A stretch of DNA of 64,000 nucleotides from assembly GCA_001931905.2 (NCBI GenBank), contig MSJI02000257.1, positions 1-64,000 of the forward strand. Direction: 5' to 3'. Below, piece by piece: positions 41,168 through 54,400 of this stretch. Source of the DNA: Cladosporium sp. IMV 00045 (Eukaryota > Ascomycota > Dothideomycetes > Cladosporiales > Cladosporiaceae). The position numbers and the translations under genes are program-made. The notes below the pieces were generated by a model that saw only the letters and a list, made by a program, of their open reading frames with translations, was not told the DNA's origin and ran no database searches. Position 1 is the stretch's first letter. Each line of letters begins with the position of its first letter.

Positions 41168-43713
41168 ATGTTGGCAGCAAGGAGATCGGCGGCTTCGCTG
41201 CCTGCCAGGAAGCAGCAGCAATCTCTCCTCCAGCTCTCCCGTTCCTCCCCCCTCCGCAGCCAGCACGTCGCCAAAGGTTTCGCTACCGCCGCCGAACAAT
41301 CCTCCTCTCCCTCCGCCTCCTCCCTCGAGTCGCGAACACCGCCCTACGGCAAGCTCTTGCGCAACCTGCACGAGGTCCGCAAGCTTCTCCCCGAGAACAA
41401 GCTCACCCTCGCCGAGAAAATCCTCTACAGCCACTTGAACGAGAATGTCGAAGAGTCCCTTATGACCAACACCAATGGCGGCCGCGACATCCGCTCCAAG
41501 GCCAACCTCAAGCTCTTCGTCGACCGCGTCGCCATGCAGGATGCCTCCGCCCAGATGGCCCTGCTGCAGTTCATGACTTGCAACCTGCCCCAGACCGCCG
41601 TGCCCAGCAGCATCCACTGCGACCACATGATTGTCGGCGAGCGTGGCGCCAACCTCGACTTGAAGAACAGCATTGATGGCAACAAGGAGGTCTACGACTT
41701 TTTGGAGAGCGCTGGCAAGAAGTATGGCATCGAGTTCTGGCCGCCTGGAGCGGGTATCATTCACCAGACCGTCTTGGAAAACTACTCTGCGCCTGGTCTG
41801 ATGTCGCTCGGTACCGATTCGCACTCTCCCAACGCTGGTGGTCTTGGTGCGATCACCATTGGTGTTGGTGGTGCGGATGCTGTGGACGCGATGGTCGGTG
41901 CGGCATGGGAGCTGAAGGCACCCAAGATTCTGGGTGTCAAGCTTGTTGGCGAGCTCAGCGGGTGGGCAAGCCCCAAGGATATCATTCTGAACCTGGCTGG
42001 CCAGCTCACCGTCCGCGGTGGTACTGGATTCATCATTGAATACTTTGGAGAGGGTGTCAAGAGCCTTTCTTGCACGGGCATGGCCACTGTGTGCAACATG
42101 GGCGCTGAGGTTGGCGCCACGACCAGTGTCTTCCCTTACACTCCCACCTCTCACGATCCTTATCTGATTTCTACCCACCGTGGCCCGATCGCCACCCAGG
42201 CCAACGCCATCTACAGCTCTCCCGGTCCTCACAACCTCCTGAAGCCCGACGAGGGTGCCGAGTACGACAAGGTCATCACCATCGATCTTTCCAAGCTTGA
42301 GCCTCATATCAACGGCCCATTTACACCCGATCTCTCAACGCCCCTTTCTGCCTTCAAGGAAACCGTCAAAGCCAACAACTGGCCTACAACTTTCGGTGCT
42401 GGTCTGATCGGCAGCTGCACCAACTCTTCGTACCAGGACATGACCCGCTCTGAATCTCTCGTCAAGCAGGCTAAGGCTGCTGGCTTGAAGCCCAAGGCTG
42501 ACTTCTTCGTCACCCCCGGCAGCGAGCAGATCCGTGCCACAGTAGAGCGTGACGGTCTTCTCGAGACCTTCTCTGAAGCTGGCAGCACCGTTCTCGCCAA
42601 CGCTTGTGGAGTAAGTCATCCACATTGGTTCTATATTGATTCCCACGCTGACAACATATCCAGCCCTGCATTGGTCAGTGGAAGCGCACAGATGAAGTTC
42701 CCAAGGAGGAGAACAACGCTATCCTCTCTTCGTACAACCGTAACTTCCCCGGCCGCAACGATGGCAACAGGAAGACCATGAATTTCCTTGCTTCTCCCGA
42801 GCTCGTGACCGCCATGTCTTACTCTGGTAGCATGACCTTCAACCCCATGACCGACAGCATCACCACTCCCTCAGGCGAGAGCTTCCGCTTCGAGCCTCCT
42901 GTTGGTAAAGATCTGCCTGGTGAGGGCTTTGCCTCTGGCAACCCCATCTTCGCTCCTGCCACTGTCAAGCCTGATCCTAGCGCCGAAGTCATTGTCGACC
43001 CTAGCTCTACCCGCCTTGCTCTTCTCGACCCCTTTGAGGCCTGGCCTAGTACCACCGATGGTTCACCCGCAGAGCTCTCCAACCAAAGAATTCTCCTCAA
43101 GGTCAAGGGCCAGTGCACAACTGACACCATCTCCGCTGCCGGTCCCTGGCTCAAGTTCAAGGGCCACCTTCCTAACATCGCTGAAAACACTTTGATCGGT
43201 GCTGTGAACGCCGAGACCGGTGCCACCAACCAGGCCATTGACGTCGATGGCTCCGCCCACACCATCCCCGAATTGGCCAAGAAGTGGAAGTCCGAGTCCC
43301 AGCCCTGGCTTGTCGTCGCCGAGCACAACTACGGCGAGGGCTCCGCTCGCGAGCACGCCGCCCTGCAGCCTCGCTACCTCGGTGCGCGCCTCATCGTCGC
43401 CAAATCTTTCGCACGCATTCACGAAACCAACCTGAAGAAGCAGGGTGTTGTACCCCTCACCTTCATCAACGAGGCTGACTACGATCAGCTCTCCGGTTGC
43501 GACCAAGTCACCACGGAAGGCCTCGCCGCCGCGCTCAAGACCGGCGCTGAGGGCGGCGACATCAGCTCCTCCCCGATCAACATGCTCGTCAAGAAGGCTG
43601 ACGGCACCGAGCTGCGCGTGCCGCTCAAGCACGCTCTGAGCAAGGACCAGTGCGCTTTCGTGCTCGCTGGTAGCGCCCTCAATGTACTCGCGAAGAAGAG
43701 CCAGACCTCGTGA
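41168..43713 (+). CDS. mitochondrial aconitase, Aco2-like
   Basis: Predicted 830-aa [4Fe-4S] hydro-lyase of the aconitase family. Exons 41168-42610 and 42664-43713, 53-bp intron; the junction rebuilds ACGPCIGQW. The first 45 residues are rich in Arg/Ser/Ala without acid (MLAARRSAASLPARKQQQSL), a mitochondrial presequence. Cluster Cys residues are in GSCTNSSYQD and ACGPCIGQW; catalytic regions include SLGTDSHSPNAGGLGAITIG, NYGEGSAREHAALQPR and KSFARIHETNLKKQG. The form SSIHCDHMIVGERGANLDL and the shape of the middle region look more like the second fungal aconitase (Aco2/AcoB, linked to homocitrate dehydration in lysine synthesis) than the citric-acid-cycle enzyme; this split is a judgement from memory. 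Slightly longer than usual (about 780-800 aa). Its cluster would depend on the Iba57 pathway. Confidence 0.9.
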
Positions 43714-44086
43714 GTGAATGGGTCGCCGGGCGCGCGGACCTGACTGATGTTCGATTGACTATTCACTGTTTTTGTTTTGAAAAAGTTATATAACCAAATT
43801 TCTTCGCCATTGTACAAACATGAATCTGATACTCTCATTGAGAAGCTGCCAAAAAGATCCTACTACAAGCACATCAAAAAGTGATGGCATTTCAACTTGT
43901 GAAAGAGAAAATTGGGTCAGATTGACTCCCATTCAGACTCGGTCAATTATACCAGCTATCGTCGTAGCAAGGCCGTGATATTTTCGTCAACACGTCAGCA
44001 CATCGGAAGCCAACCATAGTCGACTTGTCAAACCGTCGAGGACAACCAGCGACACCGCGTCCCTTAACCTGCGCAAGGATTCGTCC

Positions 44087-47000
44087 TCAATCATAGACAT
44101 CGCTAACAAACCGATCCGCCTTCTGCTTCGCCAGCCAAGCCCTAGCCTCCTCAACACCCACCCCCTTACTCTCCACAACCATCCTCTCCAACACCTCATT
44201 AACACTCCTCGCAAGCTTACCCGCACTACCGCACAGGAAAACCTTCGCCCCGCTCCTGAACAGCTCCACCACCTCATGCCTCTCGGCCTCCAACCGCTGG
44301 CCCACATACTTCCACCCACCACTCTCCTCCGGCCGACGCGAGAACGTCGGCCGGAGAGAAACCACTCCAGCGGCTTCCCAAGCCTCCAGCTCGTCACGGC
44401 AAATGTAGTCCTTGTCAGGATCTCGACAGCCGAAATACAACAACGCCGCCCCCAACTCGAGACCCGGTTGGGCCCGCGCGATGGCCGCTCGCTCCTGCAC
44501 GAAAGCACGCATTGGTGCTAACCCGGTGCCGGCGCAAATCATGACTATGGGCACGGCGGGGTCGACGGGCAGGCGGAAGTTGACGTTTGTGGGGCGCGCG
44601 TGCGCGTGCACTTTGGCGCCGACGGGAATGTCGGCAAGATAGGAGGAGGCGACGCCGTGGAAGTGCGCGGCGTGGTTGTAGTGGGAGGGAGAGGAGAGGA
44701 CGTCGTACAGGATGCTTGCTGTGTTGGGGGAGGAGGCTAGGGGGGACGAGGCGATGGAGTATTGGCGCGGTTTCATGGGTTGGAGAAGGTCGAGGTATTG
44801 CGCGAAGGTGATTTCGCAGGCGGGGAATTGCTCGAGGAAGTCGATGATGCTGGCGCGTTTGGAGAGGACGGCGGATTCGTAGACTTGACCTCCCAGGCGC
44901 TCCATTTCGGCTTTTTGCGAGGGGTCGGTGGTTTTGGAGGCGAGGAAGGCGACTTGTCTGCGTGAGATGGGGGTTCCGATTTCGACGTATGCCCCGAGGA
45001 TGCTGAATGCGTACTCTGTGCGGTCGTGCGGCTGTAGAAAGGTTAGTTGAGATATGGAAATACGGTACTTGCGACAGTGGACTGACCAGGAAACTCTTGC
45101 TAGTACCCGCTACCTTGACCAGAGCATCCACTGGCATCTGGAATTTGTGCAAGACGCGCCTAACATGGTGCCTATGGTTGGTTGGCAGCACGACCAAATA
45201 GTCACCGGCTTGATACGACGTGCCCTCAGGGAGCTCGACATCCATCATTCTCTTCTCGTGTCCAACAGACGTATCAGCGAGTTGAATATGTTTACGCACA
45301 GTCCCCAACTTCATGTCCTTCTCTCCCAGCGCCTGAGGGCGTTCGACAGAAACTTCAACCGCAAGCTCTTCTTTGACATGATCAGCTTTCCCAGAAGATT
45401 CCTGGAGAGCTTTCCAGAGGTGTTCGGAGAACTGGTCGAAAGCGTCGACGATGTCTCCAGCGGCATTTCCGAGCCCGGTGGCGCATACCCTCCTGGCGCC
45501 GGTCTTCTCCAGAATCCCGTCGACGAGTTTGGGGATGCGATGATAGGTGTTGATCCAGTCTGCATTGCCACAACCGAAAAGAGCATACTTCACTCCACTC
45601 AGCGAATTCTGTCGACTCTCGATACTTTCCAGCCAGGCGACGAATTTCCGGCCGTTGTCGGGTGGCTGCCCTTCGTATGAAGGCGTGATCAAGACGATTG
45701 GCCTGTCTTTGGGGATGTTCTCAGTCGCCGCGTCCAAAGTGTTCACAGTTGCAACAAATCCATGTGCCACTGCGGTACCTTGCAGATTCTCTGCAAAGGA
45801 CTTGCAAGTCCCTTGATTGGATCCGTAGAATATCGCCAAGGGTGCAAGACCTGAAGGGCTCCCCTGTGGCTTGTGACCGTCAATCTGAACCGGCATTGGG
45901 TCTCTGACACCGGGTCCAGTGAGAATTCCCGTGTAGATGGACTTGCCAGGACGGAGGCGGACTTTCATGTGCCACCCGACGGGCTTGATGGTGAGCGTCT
46001 GCCGTATATTCATCTCGTACGAAGGATCGGCCAATTCGACCTGGAACCTCTGTAAGATGAGAGCAACAGCCATTGTTGCTTCCTGCCAGGCGAAGCCACG
46101 GCCAATGCAAGCTCGAACTCCATTGCCGAAAGGTTTCCAAGAGTTTGGGGGCAGCGCCTCGAACCCGCCGTCCAGCATTCTCTCGGGTCTATACTCGTCA
46201 GCATCATCGCCCCAAACCTTCGGGTCGCGGTGCAAAGCTGCTATGCCCAGCATGGCGACGTCCTTGCCTTTGATGCGATACTTGCTGTCCCCGATGAGGA
46301 CATCCTCCCCCGACTTGGTGTGCACGCCGATGTTCGGGACCGTGGGGTGCAGTCGGATGGTTTCCCTGAGAACGGCTTCAATGTACTTGAGCTTCTCGAT
46401 GTGCTTGACCTCGAGAGCATCGTTGCCTAGCACTTCGTCCACTTCGGCCTGGGCACGGTGAAGCACACGGGGATGCTTCAGCATCATGAGGAAAGTGAAG
46501 CTGAGCAGTCCGCCGGTGGTATCATGGCCAGCAAGCAAGAATGTCATCCTGGCGAAGCAAAAAAAGGTCAGCTCTCTCATCCGACGGCGGTAGAAGACAC
46601 ACAACACTCACATCTCGTAACGAATCAGCTCATCCCTCATCTTCTCCCCCGTCTCAGGATCTCTAGCTTCAGCATGACATTGAGCAAATCATTCACCTCC
46701 CTCGGATTCGCCTTACGATCCGCGACGATCTCATCGCAAACCCGCCAGCAATAAGCAATGTCACTATCGTATTTCTCCTGCGACCACCTGAGCACCCTCA
46801 ACTCAAGATCAGTACGCCCAGCCCTTCGTCCAGACTCCAGCAACGCGTCCAGCGCCTTGTTGACGAAAGGATGCATGTCATCGCGATAGAAGCTGTTGAA
46901 CCTATAGTCAAAAGAACAAAGCGCGATAGTATCCAGCGTCAGCCGGGTGAAATTGTCCGAGACGTCAATCTCGTGCTCCGGCCCGAAACGCTGCCAGCGC

Positions 47001-47398
47001 ATGAGCATCTGTCCCAGAACGTCGACCATCTCCGGGAACATTTTGCGAATGGCCAGAGGCCCAAAAGCGGGCATGAGGAGCCTGTGGGCCAGCGCCCAGT
47101 CTTTCTCCCGCCCTTGAGCGGTGAACAGGCCGCTGCCGGCGAGGTGGCGGACTTGGTAGAGGGCGCCGGCGACGATTTTCTCGAACCTGCTCTCGTCGCA
47201 GATGTCGTTGACGAGGGCTTGCGAGCCGCAGTAGATGATGCGCGTGCGCACCATGTCTAGGGCGAAGATGGGGCCATATTGCTTGGTTAGGTTGCGGTAG
47301 GATGCCAGCATGTGTGAGGCGTCGACGTCGGGGAGGTTTCCTACGAAGAGGTGAGTTGGTGGTTGGGGGATTGGAAGTTCATGGTTGTCGGTGGTCAT
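44087..47398 (-). CDS. P450foxy (CYP505-type P450:reductase fusion), one-base frameshift
   Basis: Self-sufficient fatty-acid hydroxylase fusion of about 1065 aa: an N-terminal P450 joined to an FMN/FAD/NADPH reductase. Exons 46612-47398, 45087-46548 and 44087-45031, introns of 63 and 55 bp. P450 part: I-helix FLLAGHDTTGG, ExxR in LRETIRLHP, heme loop FGNGVRACIGRGFAWQEA. Reductase part: flavodoxin loop FYGSNQGTCKSFAE, FAD motif PRQYSIASSPLA, NADPH motif CAGTGLAPMRAFVQERA and a C-terminal DVYD. The frame breaks near 46666-46669: after DLLNVML the sequence continues as ARDPETGEKMRDELIRYE only in the next frame, as if one base (probably a G in AAGGCT) were missing. The exon sum is also one base short of a multiple of three. 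Either a sequencing error or a recent pseudogene; the remainder is intact. Confidence 0.9.
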
Positions 47399-48584
47399 GG
47401 TGACTGGTGGGCGAATAAATGTTGATAGTCGATCGATTCTTGCTTGTTTGCAAAAGTTGAAGGAGTTCTGTCATGCTTGAAGATGGTGCTTATAACTTGC
47501 CAAAGCTCCATGGAACACAGTGGGGGATACATGTTGTACGGGTGTATGCTATGAGCTGACTGATCATGCCGCAGGCTTCTTCACCCAGGCAGCAGGCAAG
47601 CTGTAGTTCGACACATAGCACGTTCGAAGCTTCGAGTGCTATTTGTATGTGTGATACACGCATGACAGCTGCATGTTTCAAGCATCCTTGGGAAGAGCAC
47701 GAGCTTAAGAAGCAGCTATGTCAGCATGGGTATTGGGTTTTGCCAATGGAGTGATGGCAATCTGCTGAGGTACGAACCATGAAGTGGGGGAGAGCTACCG
47801 ACAGTACTTCTGTGCGACTTATGTTCAAAATCTCGAGCTCATCACTGCAAGTTGAGGGATGGCAACAAGTGAGGCTTTATGGAACGAAGCTCTAGATAGT
47901 CACCCTACGTATCACGTCAGCAGCTTGGAAGCTCCATTGGAGCATGGTCTGCCGGCAGATCGAGGTCCAGCCCAAGAGAGGGCTTGTACTGTAAGCATTG
48001 ACGAGAACGAGTGACAGAAATAATTAGTAGAGTTTGATGCGAACAAACAATCAATGAAAAGAAGGAAAACACCGAAGTGGCTCATCATCAATAAGATCTG
48101 CCCGTCCTATTATCTGCAAATGCAATCTCAAGATAAGAGAAGGCGGTCGAGAGAGAGATGTATGTACAGTATGTCCAAAGATTCTCCTCACCATTACAAG
48201 CAATTGTGCAAGAGAAAGAAAAAAAAAACGGAGAGGAAAATGTGAAATCTCCCACGTAAATGAAAGGACGCCACATCATGCCATGCCCGAGGCCGTCAGC
48301 CTCCTGAGATATCGTCTCCGAAAATCTCGGGCCGACGTCAGCCTCAGCTCAGAAAAGAGGCGTTTTTCCTCTCCAGTGAAATGGCATGACCTCCAAATAG
48401 CGACAATTGTGGACCGGGATTAGTGGCGAGAGAGAGGAGGAACGCTGACCGTCGGACAGGCGTATGTCGTGAAATGCAAAGGGATCAGACTTTCCCCGAG
48501 TTCAAAATAGCGCGCGCGGTCTGTCGGGAAATCATGCGCAAGGAAAGCGAAAAAGAAAATGCAGGCTCAGGTCGCACGCTTCCT
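47399..48584. other. 1.2-kb intergenic region between tyrosinase and P450foxy
   Basis: Holds the P450foxy promoter and the tyrosinase 3' flank. Purine-rich around 48180-48245. No gene, RNA or element is supported. Confidence 0.5.
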
Positions 48585-51085
48585 TCAGTAGTAAGTCGGC
48601 GGCGCGGCGGGGGCTGAGGTGTAAGTCTCCGCCATGGGGTTTGTGTTCGATGACTTGGCTTCGGGAGCAGGCTCAGAACCCTTCTTGGGGGCTGCGCAGC
48701 TGGTTTGACCTGATACAAAGCAAAAAAGTCAGAACAAGGGTTTTGAAGATAAGAGGACTTCCAAAAATAGAGGGACATTAACGGCCACGCATGTGGCTAA
48801 AGAGGCTTAATGCACGCCAACGCCTAAGTGGTGTAACGCCAGGTCGCCCAATTTTTCGTGCCGTCATCGTAAATCATAACGCGTTGAGAATTCCACCCAG
48901 GTCGTGAGTAGGAAAGCACGCAAGGAACAAAACAAAGCCATCAAACATATCTGCGGAAACGGGAGGAAAGGGTGGAGTTATTACCTTCGGTAGCCTGCTC
49001 CATGTGGACGAACTCGGACCACTCGGGAAGCTCATCATCAGACTCGGTCTTGGAGGCGGTGGAAGAGTAGACCTTGATCTTGAAGCCGGGAATGGTCTCT
49101 GGCTTGATAGACTGACCGTCAGGTCCAGCGACCTTCCAGCGCAGCTTGCTTTGGAGGTAGCTCTCGACGTTCTTGGGGGTGAGGTCGGAAATGCCACCGC
49201 GGGTGTACTCGTAGACGAGCTCACGAGTGAGCGGGATCGAGTAGGAGACGGTGACGTTCATGTCGGTCATGCCGGGCTGAGCAAGGACACCAGCAGGGCC
49301 AATGAGCTTCTTGTCGAAAGCCCAGGAAGTAGGGTCGGGGTTCTCAGGCTCGCCGTTGAAAAGGAAAATGCCGTAAGAGCCGTTGAGCGCGTAGCGGGGA
49401 GTCTCGATGTTGCAGACGTACTGGTAAGAGCTGCCGTTGTTCGCACGCAGAGGGGTGGAGTTCTCCTTGCCGGGAGTGGCGGTGCCAGTGGGGTAGATGG
49501 GAGCGGTGCTGTTGCCGCCGTTGTAGCTGCTGGCGGAGCTGGTGACCTGAGAAGAGACCGTGGCGGAGCTGGTGGTTCCAAGCTTGAAGCTGACGCTGAC
49601 AGCTGCGGTCTCGCCGACAGAGGCGGAGACGGTCGCGGTGGCAGCATCCTCCTCGGTAGACTCGTCCTCGCCGTAAGAGTAGGAGTCGTAGGTCTCAGCC
49701 TCGTCGTCCTGGCCGTAAGACTGGGGCTCGGGAAGGGCGGTACGCTTGGTAGAGCCAGCGGTGGCGGTGGCACCAGGTCCGTAGAGTCTGTTGACCTGGC
49801 TCATGATAGCGCGAGAGCTTCCGTCGGTGTTGGCGAACTCGGGGTAAGTGTACTTGAAAACAGTCCAGTCACGAACCTGGTTGGAGGTCCAGAAGTCACC
49901 GTTGGTGTTCCTGTGGAAAGGAGCCAAAGGAGAGTTGGCATCTTGGACCTGGCCAGCAGGGATAGTCCAAGTGGCGTGGGGAGCACGCTGGGAGGCGCCG
50001 TAAGAGTTGGGGTTGATAGCTTGCCACATGGCGAAGAGACGGTCAACGTTCATGTGGTGAAGCCAGAAGCCGGGATCGAAAGCGGCGGTGGAAAGGTAAG
50101 TCATGTGGCCAGCAGAGGCACTGCTAGATCCAGGGCCGCCAAGAGTCGTGTGGACAGTGTTGTGGATGCCCTCGAGAGAGTTCGAGCATCTGGTGGAGCT
50201 GGAACCGGAGTTGTCGTTGGCGAAGCCAGCGTAGCTCCTGCAAGTGCTGAAAAGCTGGTAAACCTGGTCCTGGAGAGAAGCACGAATGTTGCTGAAAGCA
50301 TTGGTGGAGCTCTGGGTCGTGCTGCTAGCGGTGTTGGAGTTGCTGTTGGGGTAGCGCAGGGTGACCTGCCAGTTAATGAAAGGAGTGTAGACCAGATCCC
50401 TGGGGTTCTGGAAGTCGTGACGGAAAAGCGGGTTGATGATGGTCTGCATGCCTCTCGGGGTCTCGACGGAGATGTACTTGTCGCTCATGACGTTAGGGAG
50501 GACCGGGTATCCAGGCTGAGGGTGTGCCGCCCAGTCCCAGAAAGGGAAACGCATGGTAGAGGCGGCGCCGGTCATCCAAGCGCGACGGTTGGCCGGGTAT
50601 TCATTCGCGAGTTGGTTGACAACCGCCATGAACTGCTGTTCGAAAAGAGCGAGGTAGGCGCGGTGCCACGCAGGGAAGAGTACAGAGTCGTGCGTGCAGT
50701 AGCCGTCCGTCCCGCTGCAGCTGCTGCACTGGCCGACATTGTCCCAGTTCTGGCGAGGCACGCCGTGAATGCCGGCGATCTGGTAGTAGGACATCCTGTC
50801 GTTCTGGCTCATCTGCTGGAATCTCTGAAGACCGAGAACGAAGAGAGTCCACTGGTTGGGCTTGTTCCAGAGCATCTGCCTGAGTTCCAGACGAGGGTGG
50901 ACGGCATTTTGGTTGACACCGGTGACGGCCACGAAGCCTCCAGACTGCCTCTCCTCGAGGACGTGGGACTCCTCGATCACATCCTCGACATCACGGACGT
51001 GAAGGTGGGCGTGTTCGCCATGGTGCGCATGGGCAACGACAGACGAAGCGAGCGGCAAGGCAAGGAAAAGCGAAGAGAACTTCAT
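48585..51085 (-). CDS. secreted tyrosinase with C-terminal cleavable domain
   Basis: Predicted 741-aa type 3 copper enzyme that hydroxylates phenols and oxidises diphenols to quinones, often for melanin. Exons 48985-51085 and 48585-48709; the intron is long (275 bp) but keeps frame and adds a short Pro/Ser/Tyr tail. Signal peptide MKFSSLFLALPLASSVVAHA is followed by a His-rich stretch. CuA ligands: YYQIAGIHGVP, YCTH (with a Cys two before the His, the usual thioether partner) and LFPAWHRAYLALFEQ. CuB ligands: IHNTVHTTLGG and DPGFWLHHMNVDRLFAMWQ. After the core (to about residue 430) come a KR dibasic site (GSTKRTALPEPQ), an acidic Tyr-rich linker and a Ser/Thr-rich spacer, then a C-terminal domain like the one that shields the active site of latent fungal tyrosinases until it is cleaved. 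Confidence 0.92.
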
Positions 51086-51414
51086 AACTGCGGTTAAGGA
51101 GAGACACAGTATGACGAATGAAAGATAAACGATGGAAAGGCGAGTGAGCGCGTTTGAGGAAAACGTTCACTCGTCAAAGAGCGGACAGGGTGAGGGTAAA
51201 AGGGTAAAGAAAGGTAGCAGGCGCAGTAGTAGGAGAAGAGGTTCCAAAGTGGAGCTGGCACCGAGTGTGAGACCGGGCGTTTTGTGATGGCTTACAGTTC
51301 GCGAGCCGAAGGATGCCTGACTTGAGGTACGGTACTGGCACGGTAGGTAGGCTTCCCACGCAGCATCGCCACGGTGGACTACTGGCGCATAGGCACAAGG
51401 GCAGGGTTTGAATC
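51086..51414. promoter_or_regulatory. proximal tyrosinase promoter
   Basis: About 330 bp directly upstream of the tyrosinase start, unique in the window; the duplicated sequence begins at its far end. No operator is recognised. Confidence 0.45.
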
Positions 51415-54400
51415 GCTGGTGGCCATGCGAGCCCCTCCCCGGGGTTCTTTGGTCTCTCGTTCAGGGCGGATGGGCGCTGAGCGGTGCGTGGGTGCGGCAA
51501 CGGTTTGACGGGCGTGGCGGCGCAGGGCCAGTGGGCGAGTCGCCAGGTGCTGCCAGCTTCAGGGGTGCCACTATTGGGAGATCTCCCGAGCGCCTCCTCT
51601 CGTGTTTGTCTTGCACACGCACGTTCCCGACCAGAGTGATGCGTGGTGAGAGGTGGTGCTGGCTGTGATGGAGCGTGTCGCAGCGCCATCATCAGCACGT
51701 CTCGGGCTGCACAGAGAGATCCTCTTCATCATCGTCGTTGTCTTCCGGTCATCGCAGAACATGCATACCGCACATCCAGTATAGCCGCAGCCGCCTCCAT
51801 ACTGTAGCAGGCTAGTGGGCGATACAGTAGAGGATCGGCGACGTCTCCCCCAGTCCAGTTCTGTCCTGTGCCTGACTAGCCAGCAAGCCCGCGATCTAAA
51901 TCCGGCCTACCGAAACTCTGGCCATAGGCCGCGCCCACGCCAACCAAACAAGTCAAAACACCATCTCAACTCCTTTAATTTACCCTGCTGCCGCTACCCG
52001 GATGCTTGGGCAACTGATTCGTCTGACTGACATGCCGTGCTGGCCTATACGTACCTGTCGCGGCCAGTTGCATTTACCTGCTGTAATAGGCAAGTGACAT
52101 TCAACGAGCTGTTGTAGACAAAAACCCAATTGTGCCGACCATCGCGGGATCACGGCATGTCGTCTCCTGAACGCTGCGAATCGAGAGGACGACAGCACGG
52201 AAAAAGACGATGCTGCGTGTTCCTCATCGTGCGTGCGGTCGCGTGTGTGTCAGCCACACAGCGTGCAACAAGACTCGCTTAAAACCGGGGTGGGCGCGGC
52301 GGGCATGCGAACGATTGCATTGAGGCCGTGAGACAAAGACCCAGCGCGATGGAGCAAAGAATGTCTCGGACGCACGAGGGCCGACCCTACAAAAAGTCGC
52401 TGCAGCTGCGAAGCAATAGTGGCAGGTTCGATTGCGTGGTGCGACACATACTCAAAGCTCCTCATCATGACGGACGAGAACGCAAGAGCCGTTTTTGGTC
52501 GCGCGGTTGTGTATGTATAGCAGAGCCTGTGGCATCTCGTTTCGCATTGACGATGCCGTGCAACCGATTTTCCAGATCCAAGATCTCACGATGAGACAGA
52601 CGGCCAGGCGAGAAGCGAACAGCAGTGCTTGTCTCTGCTGCCATGCAAAAGTATTGCCGTAATAATCAAATGTACACATCCTCCAACAACTATGAATAGA
52701 TCAGACCATCACCCTATGCAGACATCCCAATCCGTCGTCCCTGAGTAGTCAGAAATCCCAATTCGGCAGAAGGCGTTGCGTCGATTTGATGATGAAGAAA
52801 CGGCGTGTGATTAGCAGTTCAGCAAGAAAAGCCGCAAGCGAGGGCTTGGTCTTTGATCGTCATGTCACGCATCTTCGCCCACATCACTTTAGTAGTAAAA
52901 TAGATCGTCACGTTCGTGATCACGCTCGAGCGTTTCCGGGGATGATACCATGAGACGCAGTAGTGGCAGTAGTAGTTACGCAGTATTAGGTCGAGAAGAA
53001 AGGATCTGTCCGACTACTGCATCGCAGCCGCATATCCGCAGCATGGCCATCCCAGCGAAGCCTCTCCTTTTCTCACACTTGCCCAAACTCCCGCGCGACT
53101 CCATTCTTTTTTTTTCCCCATCCCCAGCCGAAACTCGCGGGCAAGCAGACTTCGGGCTTGCGCATAAGCCAGCGTTTCATCGCCGACAGGAAACATAAGG
53201 TCACGAAAGTGTCCCAAACTTCTGGGGAGGAAAAGACGCGTATGAATTCTCGTTTTGGACGGAAAGGGTGGAATGTACCTAATGCATGGAACGAATCGAA
53301 TAATCTGGCCATTGGTCGGCAGGTAGACGAGGCCTCGACCTGCGCGTGTCAGATGATGCTATTATTCTCTTTCTTTCTACGTTACATCACAGCCAACGCT
53401 TTCTCTTTTTTGTGGCTCTGTTCTCAACGTATGCGGTGCAGTAGAAGATCGTCCGCGATTTGTTGAACCATAGGACCTGATCGCTGGTGCGGGCGTTGAT
53501 CTGCAGGTCACCCTGCCACTACTGTAGGCCTTTGGTCCTAACGTTCCGTGACGAGATGTGGCACGGACAAATACGACCTGCTGCTGAAGAAGATGCTAGA
53601 TATCTAGTCGGTCTGGTTATGAGAACGAGATCATGGGTGCGGATGCATGTATAGGTGTAGACATCAAGACCTATAGATCACGATCAAGGAGAAACTCAAA
53701 AGCCATACACATCAGCTTGCGACGCGTGTCTTCCATCTGGCACCCTAGCCGCGAATAGTAACTTGTCAATCGATGATTGAACATCAACAGTCGTATTCAT
53801 GAGAATGATGCCTACGATTTATGGCCGAAATCAGGATCCACGCATGCCACGTTCCTGAAGAGCAATCCCCATCTTCTCGAACAGAGTAACCCCATATGAG
53901 GGGCGCCTCAATCTAGCTATGGGCATAGCAGAAATTAATTAATTAATAAATCATAATGAACCAACTTGACACCTACCTACCTAAAACTACCTGTCTTCTT
54001 TTCTTATAGGTAGCAACCTAAAAGAAAAGAAAAAACTCCAATCCGCTTCCACCTCGCTCCCATCTCTCTGAAAGAGCACCTCAAATAGCCAACATGTTCT
54101 TTCGGAACCAATACACAAACCCAATGTGGTGAACATCTCACAACCATTCCACACCCACCTCCGGCTTTTCTCTTAACCGAGCATCAAAATTGGTAGAAAG
54201 CTCAATACCTACCCACCTGGATGTGCGGGAAGAAAGCAATTAGGAGACACATGCAAGGTCAAGCAGGTGGCTACCAGATTCTGATTCCAAGAGCAAGTCT
54301 CATGGAGCGATTATATGAATATTCAGGTTGACAGACATGTGCTCAGATGTTGCGCCCACGCCATGCATGTGGGCGATGGCGGAGCTCGTCGTTTCTCGTG

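Noticed and set aside
41060..42307. 415-codon antisense frame over the aconitase
   Set aside because: Same effect: the plus strand encodes every aconitase motif, and the antisense product is compositionally odd with no motifs.
49004..51097. 697-codon open frame on the plus strand opposite the tyrosinase
   Set aside because: It is a GC-rich shadow of the tyrosinase codons. The minus strand carries the signal peptide and all copper-binding motifs, and the plus-strand translation has no family character.
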